In this document: piece after piece, positions 55,699 to 64,000 of the stretch
How positions within the stretch are numbered: position 1 is the first letter of the stretch
Layout of the letters: each line of letters starts with the position of its first letter
NCBI GenBank assembly: GCA_003049485.1
Contig: PYST01000053.1
Span: 62,001 to 126,000, forward strand
From: Ophioceras dolichostomum
Lineage: Eukaryota > Ascomycota > Sordariomycetes > Magnaporthales > Ophioceraceae
Length of the DNA: 64,000 bases
Direction: 5' to 3'
The notes under the pieces: model-generated
Database searches by the model: none
What the model was told of the DNA's origin: nothing
What the model saw: the letters and a program-made list of their open reading frames with translations, nothing else
Position numbers and translations under genes: made by a program

Positions 55699-56503
55699 AT
55701 GATGGATTTCCGCACACTCACCGTGTTCCTTCTCTCGGCCGCCTCCTTGGCTTCCGGCCTCGTCGTCCAAGCGACGTGGGCCTGGCTTCATATCTCGTTG
55801 CAACGTGCCCATCGCCGTCCAGCCGTATGATGCACCGACCGAGACGTACCTCTTAGCTGACTGCATCTATCCCGGCATGGATCCTAAGTTTATTTACGGG
55901 CCTGGCAGTGTACTTTCTCTCAAGGACTGCCTCGCCAATGTCAATGGTCAGATGGTCTGGCGTGAAGGGTAAGAGCTCCCTTCCCCATCCCCATCCTAGG
56001 AATACAATCCCACCCACGTCACATTATTCCAAGGGTGCCACTAGTAACTAGTACTACGCGGCTGCGTCCCATCACTCATCCATGCTAATCCTATATTTAT
56101 GTCGACAGCGGCGGGGCATTCGGCTCTTGCTCCGGTTGCAAGCAACGGGGGGCGGGGCAGAGGGGTTTCCTCGATTGTAACGGTAAAAACGATGCCGGCG
56201 GCCTCGTGAAATCCACTGTCGATCTCGGTAAGTGCCTACCTACCCTGAGCAGGCCAACATATCAGCCTAGGCACCCAGGCACGCAGGTGCCCGCAGGTAC
56301 CGAGGCACTTTATCATACCTTCCTAGGTTAGTAGCGTAGCCTTAGGAGCTGGATTGGTGACTAACATGATGCACGGTAAACCGCTTCTAGAGGAGAATAT
56401 CTACGTCGACTCAACCGGCCTTCTCGGCTGCTTTGGAATAACGGCCAAGAAGACCCATGATGAGATAGCCGGGCCTCATTACATGTATGGCTCACCCAAA
56501 TGA
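55699..56503 (+). CDS. Secreted CVNH (cyanovirin-N-like) lectin gene with a frame change
   Basis: Exons 55699-55968, 56109-56227 and 56391-56503, with introns GTAAGA/CAG and GTAAGT/TAG (ACTAAC branch at 56360). A signal peptide is obvious: MMDFRTLTVFLLSAASLASG. Its frame ends in TGA within ~45 codons. From 55784 the next frame (+1) carries the mature protein: GFISRCNVPIAVQP, DCLANVNGQMVW, GGAFGSCSGCKQ, RGFLDCNGKN, STVDLEENIYVDSTGLLGCFG. The pattern C..C, L.C.C, STIDL..xI.V...G.LGCF is that of CVNH domains, sugar-binding folds found in many fungal secreted proteins. No in-frame ATG or intron reconciles the two frames, so one surplus base lies near 55775-55783. Family call is by pattern only. 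Confidence 0.55.
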
Positions 56504-57236
56504 TGGTTCGTCGAATGGTCGTACTCGCTTCGCTATTTCATGTTGGCTCAGAGAGGCCCAGGAAAATGGTGCTTCCGTATAGTGAGCGTGAGGCATTGGA
56601 TATGGCAATGTCGTTGGTTTCTTACTCTTTCATGGCTTGAAGCTTCCAGCACTTTACAAATATTACTACTGGCTCCTCATCCCGATCCCGCTTGTTTGGC
56701 CTTCAGCAATTCTATGTCCATCCGTGACCAGCCCCTTCTTGCTCATGTTAGCGGTGTCTTTGGATGTCAAATGGGCAGTAGTGATTACTCTGCGAATCCT
56801 TGGCTTCATAGGCTTTCTCCTCAGTTCTACCTTAGGACTGAAGCTTCGGACAAAATCCCGGTTGGTGAGAGATTGCATCATGGCGCGCTGGGGAATGTCT
56901 CTGCTTCTCCCCTGTTATATCTAAAATGTAGATCTAGTAAGGTAGTGTGTTGTTTAAACTCCTATCTCGGCTTTCGGGAGCCTGCAGAGTAGAAATTGTG
57001 GTTTCGTTTGCTTCAAACAGCAAGAAACGTAAGGGGCTGGTCCATTGGTCCATAAGTGCAGACGGCCCCATCGCCATATGCGGGAGGCCGTCCAGAACGT
57101 GATATCAGCACCATTGGACCAATCATTGCCATTCGACGACCAGCAGAGCCGCAGATGGGCCAGCATATTCTTCAAGCTCACTCTCAACGGCCACACATTC
57201 TCGTGGAAATGTCTTTTAGGGACGACTTGAGCCGTT
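56504..57236. other. Intergenic
   Basis: No gene supported. The frame 56540-56992 has low coding bias and is probably 3' UTR of the CVNH-like gene or unannotated sequence. Confidence 0.5.
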
Positions 57237-59176
57237 ATGGCGGCAGCTCAGTTGCCCATCTGGAAAGACCCCGAGACTCAAAGGGGCTTCCATCAGTCAA
57301 CTTTCAGATTGGCGGGATTGGCGAGAGACACCAGTCTGCGGGAGCTGGGGACGCCGCCGCCCCCTGACGACACTGACTATACTCTGAGTCGAGATGACGA
57401 GCTAAAGCTGGCTAATCACGTTGCGTTCCTCGCCCAGACGCACGAAGGGGTAGAAACTATTTCGGGAGTATGCCTTGAGGAGACCGGAGGTGGCCTCATT
57501 ATCCGGCTGGCCAGCAACGAGGCTCCTAAGCGGGACACCATAGCTACCATCCAAAACATCATGGACGGTGTTAGCAGGTATGCGAGCCAGGGTAAGGAGT
57601 TCGCTACCATTTATTCCCAAACTCTGCAACAATGCTAACAGAGAGGACTCCTAAAGAGGCTGGGATGAACCGGGGCGCCTTCTTGGAGGTAACACTCGAA
57701 CAAGTCCTCAAACTGGGAGAATCACGGATCATGGGGCGCATCAGACCCGAGTGGCACAACCCTCCGGCCTACCGCAAGAAGAAACCTCCGCTCTCGACCC
57801 AGTTGGCCGACATCTGGCAGACGCTCAGGCCGCTCAGGCGCCGATTCCCTGAGACAGGCAAAGCCCTAGAGAATCTGCTGGAACGGCTGCAGAGCTTCGA
57901 AGCCCGAAAGCCACAAGCGAGTCTTGCGACTATCGTCCAGGCAGCCTTCCAGGCTTCGGCTTCCCCGCCGTCCGCGAACGTCAAGTCCTTAGCCGCCAAA
58001 ATCAATTCGTGCGGATCCCTTGGAGAGCTCGCCGATAGCCGTGCAGTACGTGAGGTGGACCAGCTAGGTCGGTACTTCAGCCTTTGTAGAGACCTAGCAG
58101 TATTAGGGCGTCACTACCGGCATTTGCTCCGCAAGATCGAGGTCCGGTGTTGTGAGCGGTTTGCTCCGAGGACCCCTCTCGGCGCCCCAGAGTTCGTAAG
58201 CTGTCACGTTCACGCTGAAGTGCAGCTAGTTCTATGGTATGAGAGAAACGACACATACCCTCCACCCAGAGCAATCGGCTGCAGCAAGTCTGCTTGCTTC
58301 TTGTGTTGCTCTCTCATTACCAAAACGGGCTACGTCGTCTCGAGCACGCATGGAAAGCTCTATCCCCAGTGGACTCTTCCGGATATCACCATCGAGAGGA
58401 ACAAGGCTCTGCACCTTCGCTGGGTCATAGACGAAATACATGAAGAGGTCAAGAGACACAGCGATCGACAACATATCAACAAGAGCCCGACAAAACCTGA
58501 GAGTGTCGCTGAATCGTACTTGTCTGGGCCGTCGACTCCTACACAACTCTCACAGACGATACTACAGTCCGACTTCCCACCGAGAAGCCCGTCCGCGTCA
58601 CAAGCGTCCCCCACATCCCCAGAGGCCGTCCGAGAGCCTAGCGGTATTGGATTGCCGCTGCAGCTCCCGGATACCCAACAAAAGGAAACTAGGCCGACCG
58701 ATGGCTCGAACGACTTGAGGGAAGATGACACCCAAGCTCCAAGTTCAGCCATGGCCTCCGAAATAGCATCGACCGTCCACTTGGAGGAGGACGACCTCCA
58801 TGAGCCTTTTGTGCATCATCTGGTCGAGAACGCGACCCCAAACTTCATCCTCCATCTCGGCCACCTCACGCTGCTAATCGACTGCTCCTCTGTGTCAGTC
58901 GGTCGTCTGACAGTCTCTCGGGCCCCGAAAACGACCCCGCAGGATGCGAAGGCGGAGGCGGAGGCTGGCGTCGGCCCGGTTCTGATACGCGCCATCGATG
59001 TCCCTACGACCAAGGAACTCAACGTGGACTGTCCAGTCGGATCAGACGTCCTTAAGTATCAGATGATATGCTTCGACGGGATCACTGTCGACATCGAGGT
59101 TCTTTGGGGCATCTACCCGGGCTGGAAAGAGGTTGGGAAGGGGCTTGAGAGGAGAGTCGCAACGGGGATGGCGTAG
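57237..59176 (+). CDS. OTT_1508-type nucleic-acid/nucleotide deaminase-family protein
   Basis: Exon 1 is 57237-57591 and exon 2 is 57642-59176, with a 50-nt intron (GTAAGG donor, ACAG acceptor). The product is 629 residues. A helical N-terminal half leads to a deaminase-fold core around residues 270-360. That core has the zinc motif HAEVQLVLWYE (HAE near 309), then GCSKSACFLCCSLITKTG (CxxC near 335-340) and HGKLYPQWTLP. This HAE...SK.[ACS]C..C...HG...W order is the mark of the fungal OTT_1508 deaminase-like family, which others have placed with the toxin-type deaminase superfamily; substrates are unproven. A Ser/Pro/Thr-rich linker (about 400-490) is followed by a separate C-terminal domain with FILHLGHLTLLIDCSSVS and ITVDIEVLWGIYPGWKEVG. 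No signal peptide, so cytosolic or nuclear. Confidence 0.82.
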
Positions 59177-59415
59177 GCAGGGCATATGAGGACCAGAATG
59201 TTTCAAGACAATGATACTAGGGTGAAGGGGGTGAAAATTGGATCTAGGTACTAATTAATATTTGCTCCGACTTCTGTCCTACTGGGTTTCAAGTGTCCCT
59301 AATTCTGAGAATCCTTAGTACCTAGTACTAGTACTCGAACACAACACAATGCTCTGTGCTAGCCTGCAGACAAAAGCCGTAGTTAGGAGGCCTCATACAC
59401 TATCGAGAATAGACG

Positions 59416-59694
59416 CTATTTCTCAGTTTCCACCTCACGTCCGTCCTCGTATGTAATTGTAAGCAGCATTTTCAGCTGTGCAGACTTCTTCGGGTCTGCT
59501 CTAGGCGGGAGTGGCGGAAGACCACACTGCACCACCCTCGGACGGCCGGCATAGTCCAACCAGACGTCACCAATCTTGATCCTCGTCAGTGTCATTGAGC
59601 AGGAATCCTGGCCAACTGCTCCGGCGATGTTTCCTTCGAAAACATCGTCTCCTAAGTGGACCTCGACTCGTTGCCCTGTGATGAAGCCGTCCAT
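59416..59694 (-). CDS. Small protein of unknown function (SH3-like start)
   Basis: A single exon of 92 residues. MDGFITGQRVEVHLGDDVFEGNIAGAVG resembles the first strands of a small beta-barrel. Then come MTLTRIKIGDVWLDYAGRPR and a Pro-rich stretch CGLPPLPPRADPKK, and a final beta-like ITYEDGREVETEK. Codon usage is mixed but not random. It lies tail-to-tail with the deaminase gene, 239 bp away. No family recognised; a chance ORF is possible. Confidence 0.5.
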   Translation of the reverse strand: MDGFITGQRVEVHLGDDVFEGNIAGAVGQDSCSMTLTRIKIGDVWLDYAGRPRVVQCGLPPLPPRADPKKSAQLKMLLTITYEDGREVETEK

Positions 59695-60488
59695 AATGAC
59701 GGAGGTTGGCGACGGAAGTTGGTTTAGTGAAATAACTTCTATTGTAAGAGCTGTGTGGGTGGAAGGCGAGCTAACACGGATGATTAAAAGTTCGGGAGGA
59801 TGTGTTAATTTACAGTGGAACCGACAATACTATGTCGAATGCAATAGTTCGTATCATGTACTGCTTTGTTACAATCGGTCGCTTTGAAGTTAAAACTATG
59901 GGGATTGTCCAACTATTCCCAAACAATGCGACCAAAATTTGTTGCTCTTTGTTGTAGATAACTTCCATAGTACTCAATTTTCATTGTGGTGGTCCGCAAA
60001 TACGTAGTGGTTGTGGTGAGATAGAGCATCTTGCCATGCTCCGTCACTTGGCCATCAACTAAGCTCTGGGAATTGATGATTGCGCGCCCCTCTGAGTTAC
60101 TGGTCTTTATTAGGGGCGTCATGAGGAATAGGGATTGATGTTCTCACGCCTACTAGTACCCTGCCTAGGTAGTTACCCTTTCGTCTACCTAATTCGCACC
60201 AAAATGGTTAGATTATCTTGAGGTTCTTCTTGCGTCCGTGGCAGATCACGGCCCGCCAAGGAATCAGAACGGGATACCAGATGGGTATGTAGGTGCCCAC
60301 CTAGCCTTCCTCAATGGTGGGGTTTGGCTTAGGTAACTCGCACCTGTGTGGGACTTCATGTGGCCACGCACGATCCCGGCGCCCCGCGACGGAGCTTCCT
60401 ACAATTTCGTATCAACTTGTGTTTGACACCCCCTCATGTCCCTCAAACCTAGCATCTTTCAAGGTGAATCGATAGTCGCCTAAACGCC
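59695..60488. other. Intergenic upstream of SRP54
   Basis: No gene supported. A/T-rich to about 60200, then the SRP54 promoter. Confidence 0.5.
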
Positions 60489-62163
60489 ATGGTTCTCCAA
60501 GATCTCGGACGGCGCATTAATGCGGCCGTGTCCGACCTCACGCGGGCGCCAAATCTCGACGAGAAGGTGAGAAGAACCCCACCTCCCTTGCTGGTGGCCC
60601 CATCAACACGAGGGATGTCGCAATGCTAACAGATGTCATATTGTGCTTGCCCTCCAATGACAGGCCTTCGATGCCATGCTCAAGGAGATTTGCTCCGCCC
60701 TCCTAGAAGCCGATGTGAACGTCCGCCTCGTCGGCCAGCTGCGAAAATCGATCAAAAGCACAGTCAACTTCAAGGAGCTCCCTCCCGCGGTGAACAAGAA
60801 GAACCTGATCCGGAAGGCCGTCTTCGACGAACTCGTCCGCCTCGTCGATCCCCACGCGGAGCCCTTCAAGCCCAAGAAAGGCAGGAGCAATGTCATCATG
60901 TTCGTCGGCCTGCAGGGCGCCGGAAAGACCACGACGTGCACGAAGCTGGCGAGGCACTACCAGACGAGGGGGTTCCGGTCATGTCTCGTCTGCGCCGACA
61001 CCTTCCGCGCCGGCGCCTTCGATCAGCTCAAGCAGAACGCGACCAAGGCCAAGATCCCGTACTACGGCTCGCTAACAGAGACGGACCCGGCCGTCGTCGC
61101 CCGCGACGGCGTGGACAAGTTCAAGAAGGAGCGCTTTGAGGTCATCATCGTCGATACGTCGGGAAGGCATAGGCAAGAGTCGGCGCTGTTCCAGGAGATG
61201 ATGGACATCCAAGATGCCGTCAAGCCCGACGAGACCATAATGGTTCTGGACGCTAGCATCGGCCAGCAGGCCGAGGCCCAGGCCAAGGCGTTCAAGGAGG
61301 CGGCGGATTTCGGGGCGATCATCATCACGAAGACGGACGGCCACGCGAGCGGCGGCGGCGCCATCTCGGCCGTCGCGGCGACACACACACCCATCGTGTT
61401 CATCGGCACGGGAGAGCACATGCTGGATCTGGAGCGGTTCGCGCCGCAGCAGTTCATCCAGAAGCTGCTGGGCATGGGCGACATGGCTGGGCTGGTGGAG
61501 CACGTGCAGTCGCTGAGGCTGGACCAGAAGGACACGTTCAAGCACATCGCCGAGGGGATTTTCACGGTCCGGGACATGCGCGACCAACTGTCGAACATCA
61601 TGAAGATGGGGCCCCTGTCCAAGATGGCGGGCATGATCCCCGGCATGAGCAACATGATGCAGGGCATGGATGACGAGGAGGGCAACAACCGGCTCAAGCG
61701 CATGATCTACATCTGCGACTCGATGACCGAGAAGGAGCTCGACAGCGACGGCAAGATCTTCCTGGAGCAGCCGTCGCGCATGACGCGTGTCGCGAGGGGC
61801 TCGGGTACGCACGTCCGCGAGGTAGAGGACCTGCTCACGCAGCAGCGGATGATGGCCGGAATGGCCAAGAAGATGGGCGGCAACATGAAGAACATGCAGC
61901 GCGCACAGTCCGCCATGGCTGGCGGCAACAAGCAGCAGCAGCTGGCCGCTATGCAGAAGAGGCTGCAGAGCATGGGCGGGGCTGGGGGCGGCGGGGCCGG
62001 CGGCATGCCGGACATGGGCAGCCTGATGAAGATGCTGGGCGGCGGCGGCGGAGGAGGAGGAGGGGGGATGCCAGGCGGCATGGACATGCAGGCCATGATG
62101 AGGCAGATGGGCATGGGCGGCATGATGGGCGGCGGCCAGGGCGGCGGCCGTGGGCGGAGGTGA
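60489..62163 (+). CDS. SRP54: SRP54, signal recognition particle GTPase subunit
   Basis: Exon 1 is 60489-60566 (26 codons, MVLQDLGRRINAAVSDLTRA) and exon 2 is 60664-62163; the intron 60567-60663 is GTGAGA/CAG with a GCTAAC branch. The product is 525 residues. N domain, then G domain: G1 GLQGAGKTTTCTK (about 108-120), DTFRAGAFDQLKQNATKAKI, VDTSGRHRQE, TKTDGHASGGG, GTGEHMLDLERF. The M domain follows (GDMAGLVEHVQ, MGPLSKMAGMIPGMSNMMQG, RMTRVARGSGTHVREVEDLL). It binds signal peptides and SRP RNA and delivers ribosomes to the ER. The tail is an unusually long Gly/Met-rich run (MGGGGGAGG-type, MPGGMDMQAMMRQMGMGG). Start chosen because MVLQDLGRRI is the canonical SRP54 start. Confidence 0.96.
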
Positions 62164-62636
62164 TGCGAAAGTGACCTGGCTGTCCTGTCATCACGCGCGC
62201 GTTGGAGGCATGGAGCAGGCATGTTTGTAGCAAAAACACGACTTGGGATTTGTTATTGGCATAGGCTGGCTGGATGGGCAGCACGGCCTTGGCGTTCTTT
62301 TTGGTTGAGGGTCCGGCGGAACACGGGGCAGGCCTATACTAGTCTAGGTACCTAGTGACCTGACAACGCACAACGACGCGATGATAATCCTAACGGTTCA
62401 GTATCCTTAGAGCGCCATTCTCTCTGTACGGGAAATACCGTCTCGATGGGGTTAAGGATGCGGTGTCACATCATCCTCGAATGCCTCACTTGGTTACGCC
62501 ATCGGAGCTCCGTCGCCTACAAAATGGGCTTCGTCGAGTCTCACGACGATGGAAGATGTCTTTTTCCCCCCCGGCACAACACTTTACTGCTGCTTCTTCG
62601 AGTTTTCGGTGGATGTTCGCGAAAATCGCAACTAAG
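62164..62636. other. Intergenic
   Basis: SRP54 3' flank and the promoter of the next gene. No further feature. Confidence 0.5.
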
Positions 62637-63374
62637 ATGGCTGGATACACGGCCGCACAAGCAAGGAGCAGATGGATTAACACCTGGCGACTGTGTCTTC
62701 TGGTCGGGCTCGCCCTCTGGCTTCCTGCGCCCGCAAACGCTCAGGGGCAAAAGCCGGCGACAACTTTCACTCCCCTTAACATCACGGCTCTGTCTTCTAG
62801 AGATGGGTACTCCGTGATTGAGTGCTGGAAGCTCTCGTCTGTGCCTGTTGAGGCGATGTCAGCTATGAACTACGCGGTCGGCGACACCACGCGGGCGACT
62901 TGGTCGATCATCCAGCCGAGGACTACAGTCGGGCAGGCGTGGGCCCCTACGGTTCAGTGAGTTCAATGAGCCTCTCCTGCTCCGATGCTCCGTGTGTTCG
63001 GTAGGCATTTTAAGTTGTGTTAATCGACTAATACGGGATCTAGGCTCTCAGTGATTCTGAATGGACTCATAAGAATCACTTCACCCGCGCCGGCGGCGGG
63101 GAATGCCACGGTGCCCAGTCCTTCTGCTGGGTCTAGCCCGAATAGAGACGGTGGCAAGGCTGCACCGGAAACCTCGGTGGCGTACGTAATGCCCGGCACG
63201 TTGACGTCGTCGGTTGTCATTGCGGCAGACCTCAAGGCGATCAGCACCATCAGGGGCCACTTCACCGAGTTCCCAAGCGACGAGCCAACGGTGCTGGTGC
63301 AGGTCCCCTTCGAGAGGAACGAGGCTCCGGAGCACACAGTCCTTCACGACGGGCCGTGTAGGATTAGCGAGTGA
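62637..63374 (+). CDS. Secreted protein of unknown function
   Basis: Exon 1 is 62637-62956 and exon 2 is 63044-63374, with an intron at 62957-63043 (GTGAGT donor, CGACTAAT branch, TAG acceptor). The product is 216 residues. The N-terminus has a basic stretch, then a hydrophobic core LCLLVGLALWLPAPANAQG ending in a likely signal-peptidase site after ANA. The mature protein reads FTPLNITALSSRDGYSVIECWKL, GDTTRATWSIIQP, a Ser/Pro/Gly linker, then SVAYVMPGTLTSSVVIAADLKAIS, DEPTVLVQVPFERNEAPEH and a short Cys-containing end. It resembles small secreted cupin-like fungal proteins but I cannot assign a family. An upstream in-frame Met at 62613 would lengthen the leader. Possible extracellular or wall-associated function (inference). 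Confidence 0.75.
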
Positions 63375-64000
63375 ATGATGGTTTCATGGAAGTTGGAGAC
63401 TTCCAATTCGGAAAAGAGTCTGGTCTCCCAATTGATTGGTGTCGAGACCTGCCTTCATAGTGGTTGGCAAGTCTCCAGGCCCTCAGAATGATATGACAGC
63501 AGGGTGACGGAAGCGTCCCTTGCGTCCAGCATCCATCCCACCCACTTGAGCGCCTGAAGAACGCCACCATCATCGCTTTTGTCTGCCATCCCACGCTGGT
63601 GAGATCAAACTGCCGGTTTCTATATGATCTGTGAGAAACCATGCACATCTCCAGGCTTACTCGTGCTCCGTCCCGCAACAACAACCAAAGCTTGCCGGAT
63701 GGTGTTGCCGGAGACTGCATGCCTGTTCCCAAAGCCGACAGCTACTGTGCGGGCCTGTTGGTCCCCACTACCTGCACTTCCGCTCGCTATCGCTGCACAG
63801 GGCCCAATAGTCCCACTGGAATAGCTGCTAGAGCTTTCTGGCTTGCTGCTTGATTCGCTGATCCCCACTAACCCGGGAAACTTTGGAGGCTTGATCATCA
63901 ATCGCTCGCTTACAAGTAGAATAACGGGTTTGCTGCCTGGGACGTTGGTTGCAGCGAAGTAGAAAAAAAAAGGGCATGCCTATGCGAAGGCTGCGTCGCA
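63375..64000. other. Right edge; possible exon on minus strand
   Basis: A minus-strand open frame at about 63660-63940 (LLVSERLMIKPPKFPGLVGI, SSSKPESSSSYSSG) ends at a GTAAGC donor near 63660 and might be the 3' part of a gene starting beyond the window. A polypyrimidine tract at 63961-63973 could precede an acceptor. Evidence is thin. Confidence 0.3.

Overview
The window is nuclear DNA of a filamentous ascomycete, most likely a Sordariomycete. Genes are split by short introns (about 50-160 nt) with GTAAGT/GTGAGT-type donors and CTAAC-like branch points. Coding regions are strongly G/C-biased at third positions, and the proteins are of typical Pezizomycotina kinds (Goodbye-NACHT STAND protein, Rtt109, mL57, psi-producing oxygenase, 2EXR, OTT_1508-type deaminase). 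Gene models were built by hand from reading frames, splice sites and remembered family features; no search was run.

Layout. 1-3.0 kb: 3'-truncated STAND/NACHT protein (-). 3.6-4.9 kb: PAP2 lipid phosphatase (-). 6.0-7.8 kb: cytidine/dCMP deaminase-like gene with a frame change (-). 9.8-10.4 kb: small two-module Cys-rich gene (+). 10.7-11.9 kb: short-chain dehydrogenase with an in-frame TAG (-). 12.6 kb: decayed tRNA-Gly copy. 12.8-15.8 kb: broken UPF1-like helicase (-). 17.3-18.5 kb: rhodanese (-), divergent from APC11 (+) at 19.2-19.9 kb. 20.7-21.7 kb: Gly/Pro-rich conserved protein (+). 23.4-25.1 kb: Sso-type syntaxin (-). 28.1-29.4 kb: MEMO1 family (-). 29.9-30.8 kb: GT8 glycosyltransferase (-). 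32.2-33.6 kb: BTB protein with an in-frame TAG (+). 34.3-34.8 kb: RidA family with a GC-AG intron (+). 35.1 kb: intact tRNA-Gly(GCC) (-). 35.7-37.7 kb: RTT109 (-), divergent from mL57 (+) at 38.2-39.2 kb. 39.7-40.7 kb: 2EXR protein (-). 41-44 kb: gene-poor stretch with relics. 44.1-45.0 kb: unknown two-exon gene (+). 45.2-48.9 kb: Ppo-type fatty-acid dioxygenase with a P450 domain lacking its heme cysteine (-). 51.0-52.2 kb: periplasmic-binding-protein-like gene (-). 52.9-54.4 kb: GT1/UGT glycosyltransferase (-). 55.7-56.5 kb: secreted CVNH-like gene with a frame change (+). 57.2-59.2 kb: OTT_1508-type deaminase (+). 59.4-59.7 kb: small ORF (-). 60.5-62.2 kb: SRP54 (+). 62.6-63.4 kb: secreted protein (+).

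Housekeeping genes (APC11, SRP54, RTT109, mL57, syntaxin) are intact and interspersed with accessory genes, several of which look damaged. Four gene-breaking frame changes, in three genes, are all of the same sense (one surplus base), two of them beside runs of G. Two other genes carry a single in-frame TAG followed by about 75-90 well-preserved codons. These features could be real decay, stop readthrough, or single-base assembly errors, and they are the main thing to verify. There is no CRISPR array, bacterial-type operon or obvious biosynthetic cluster.
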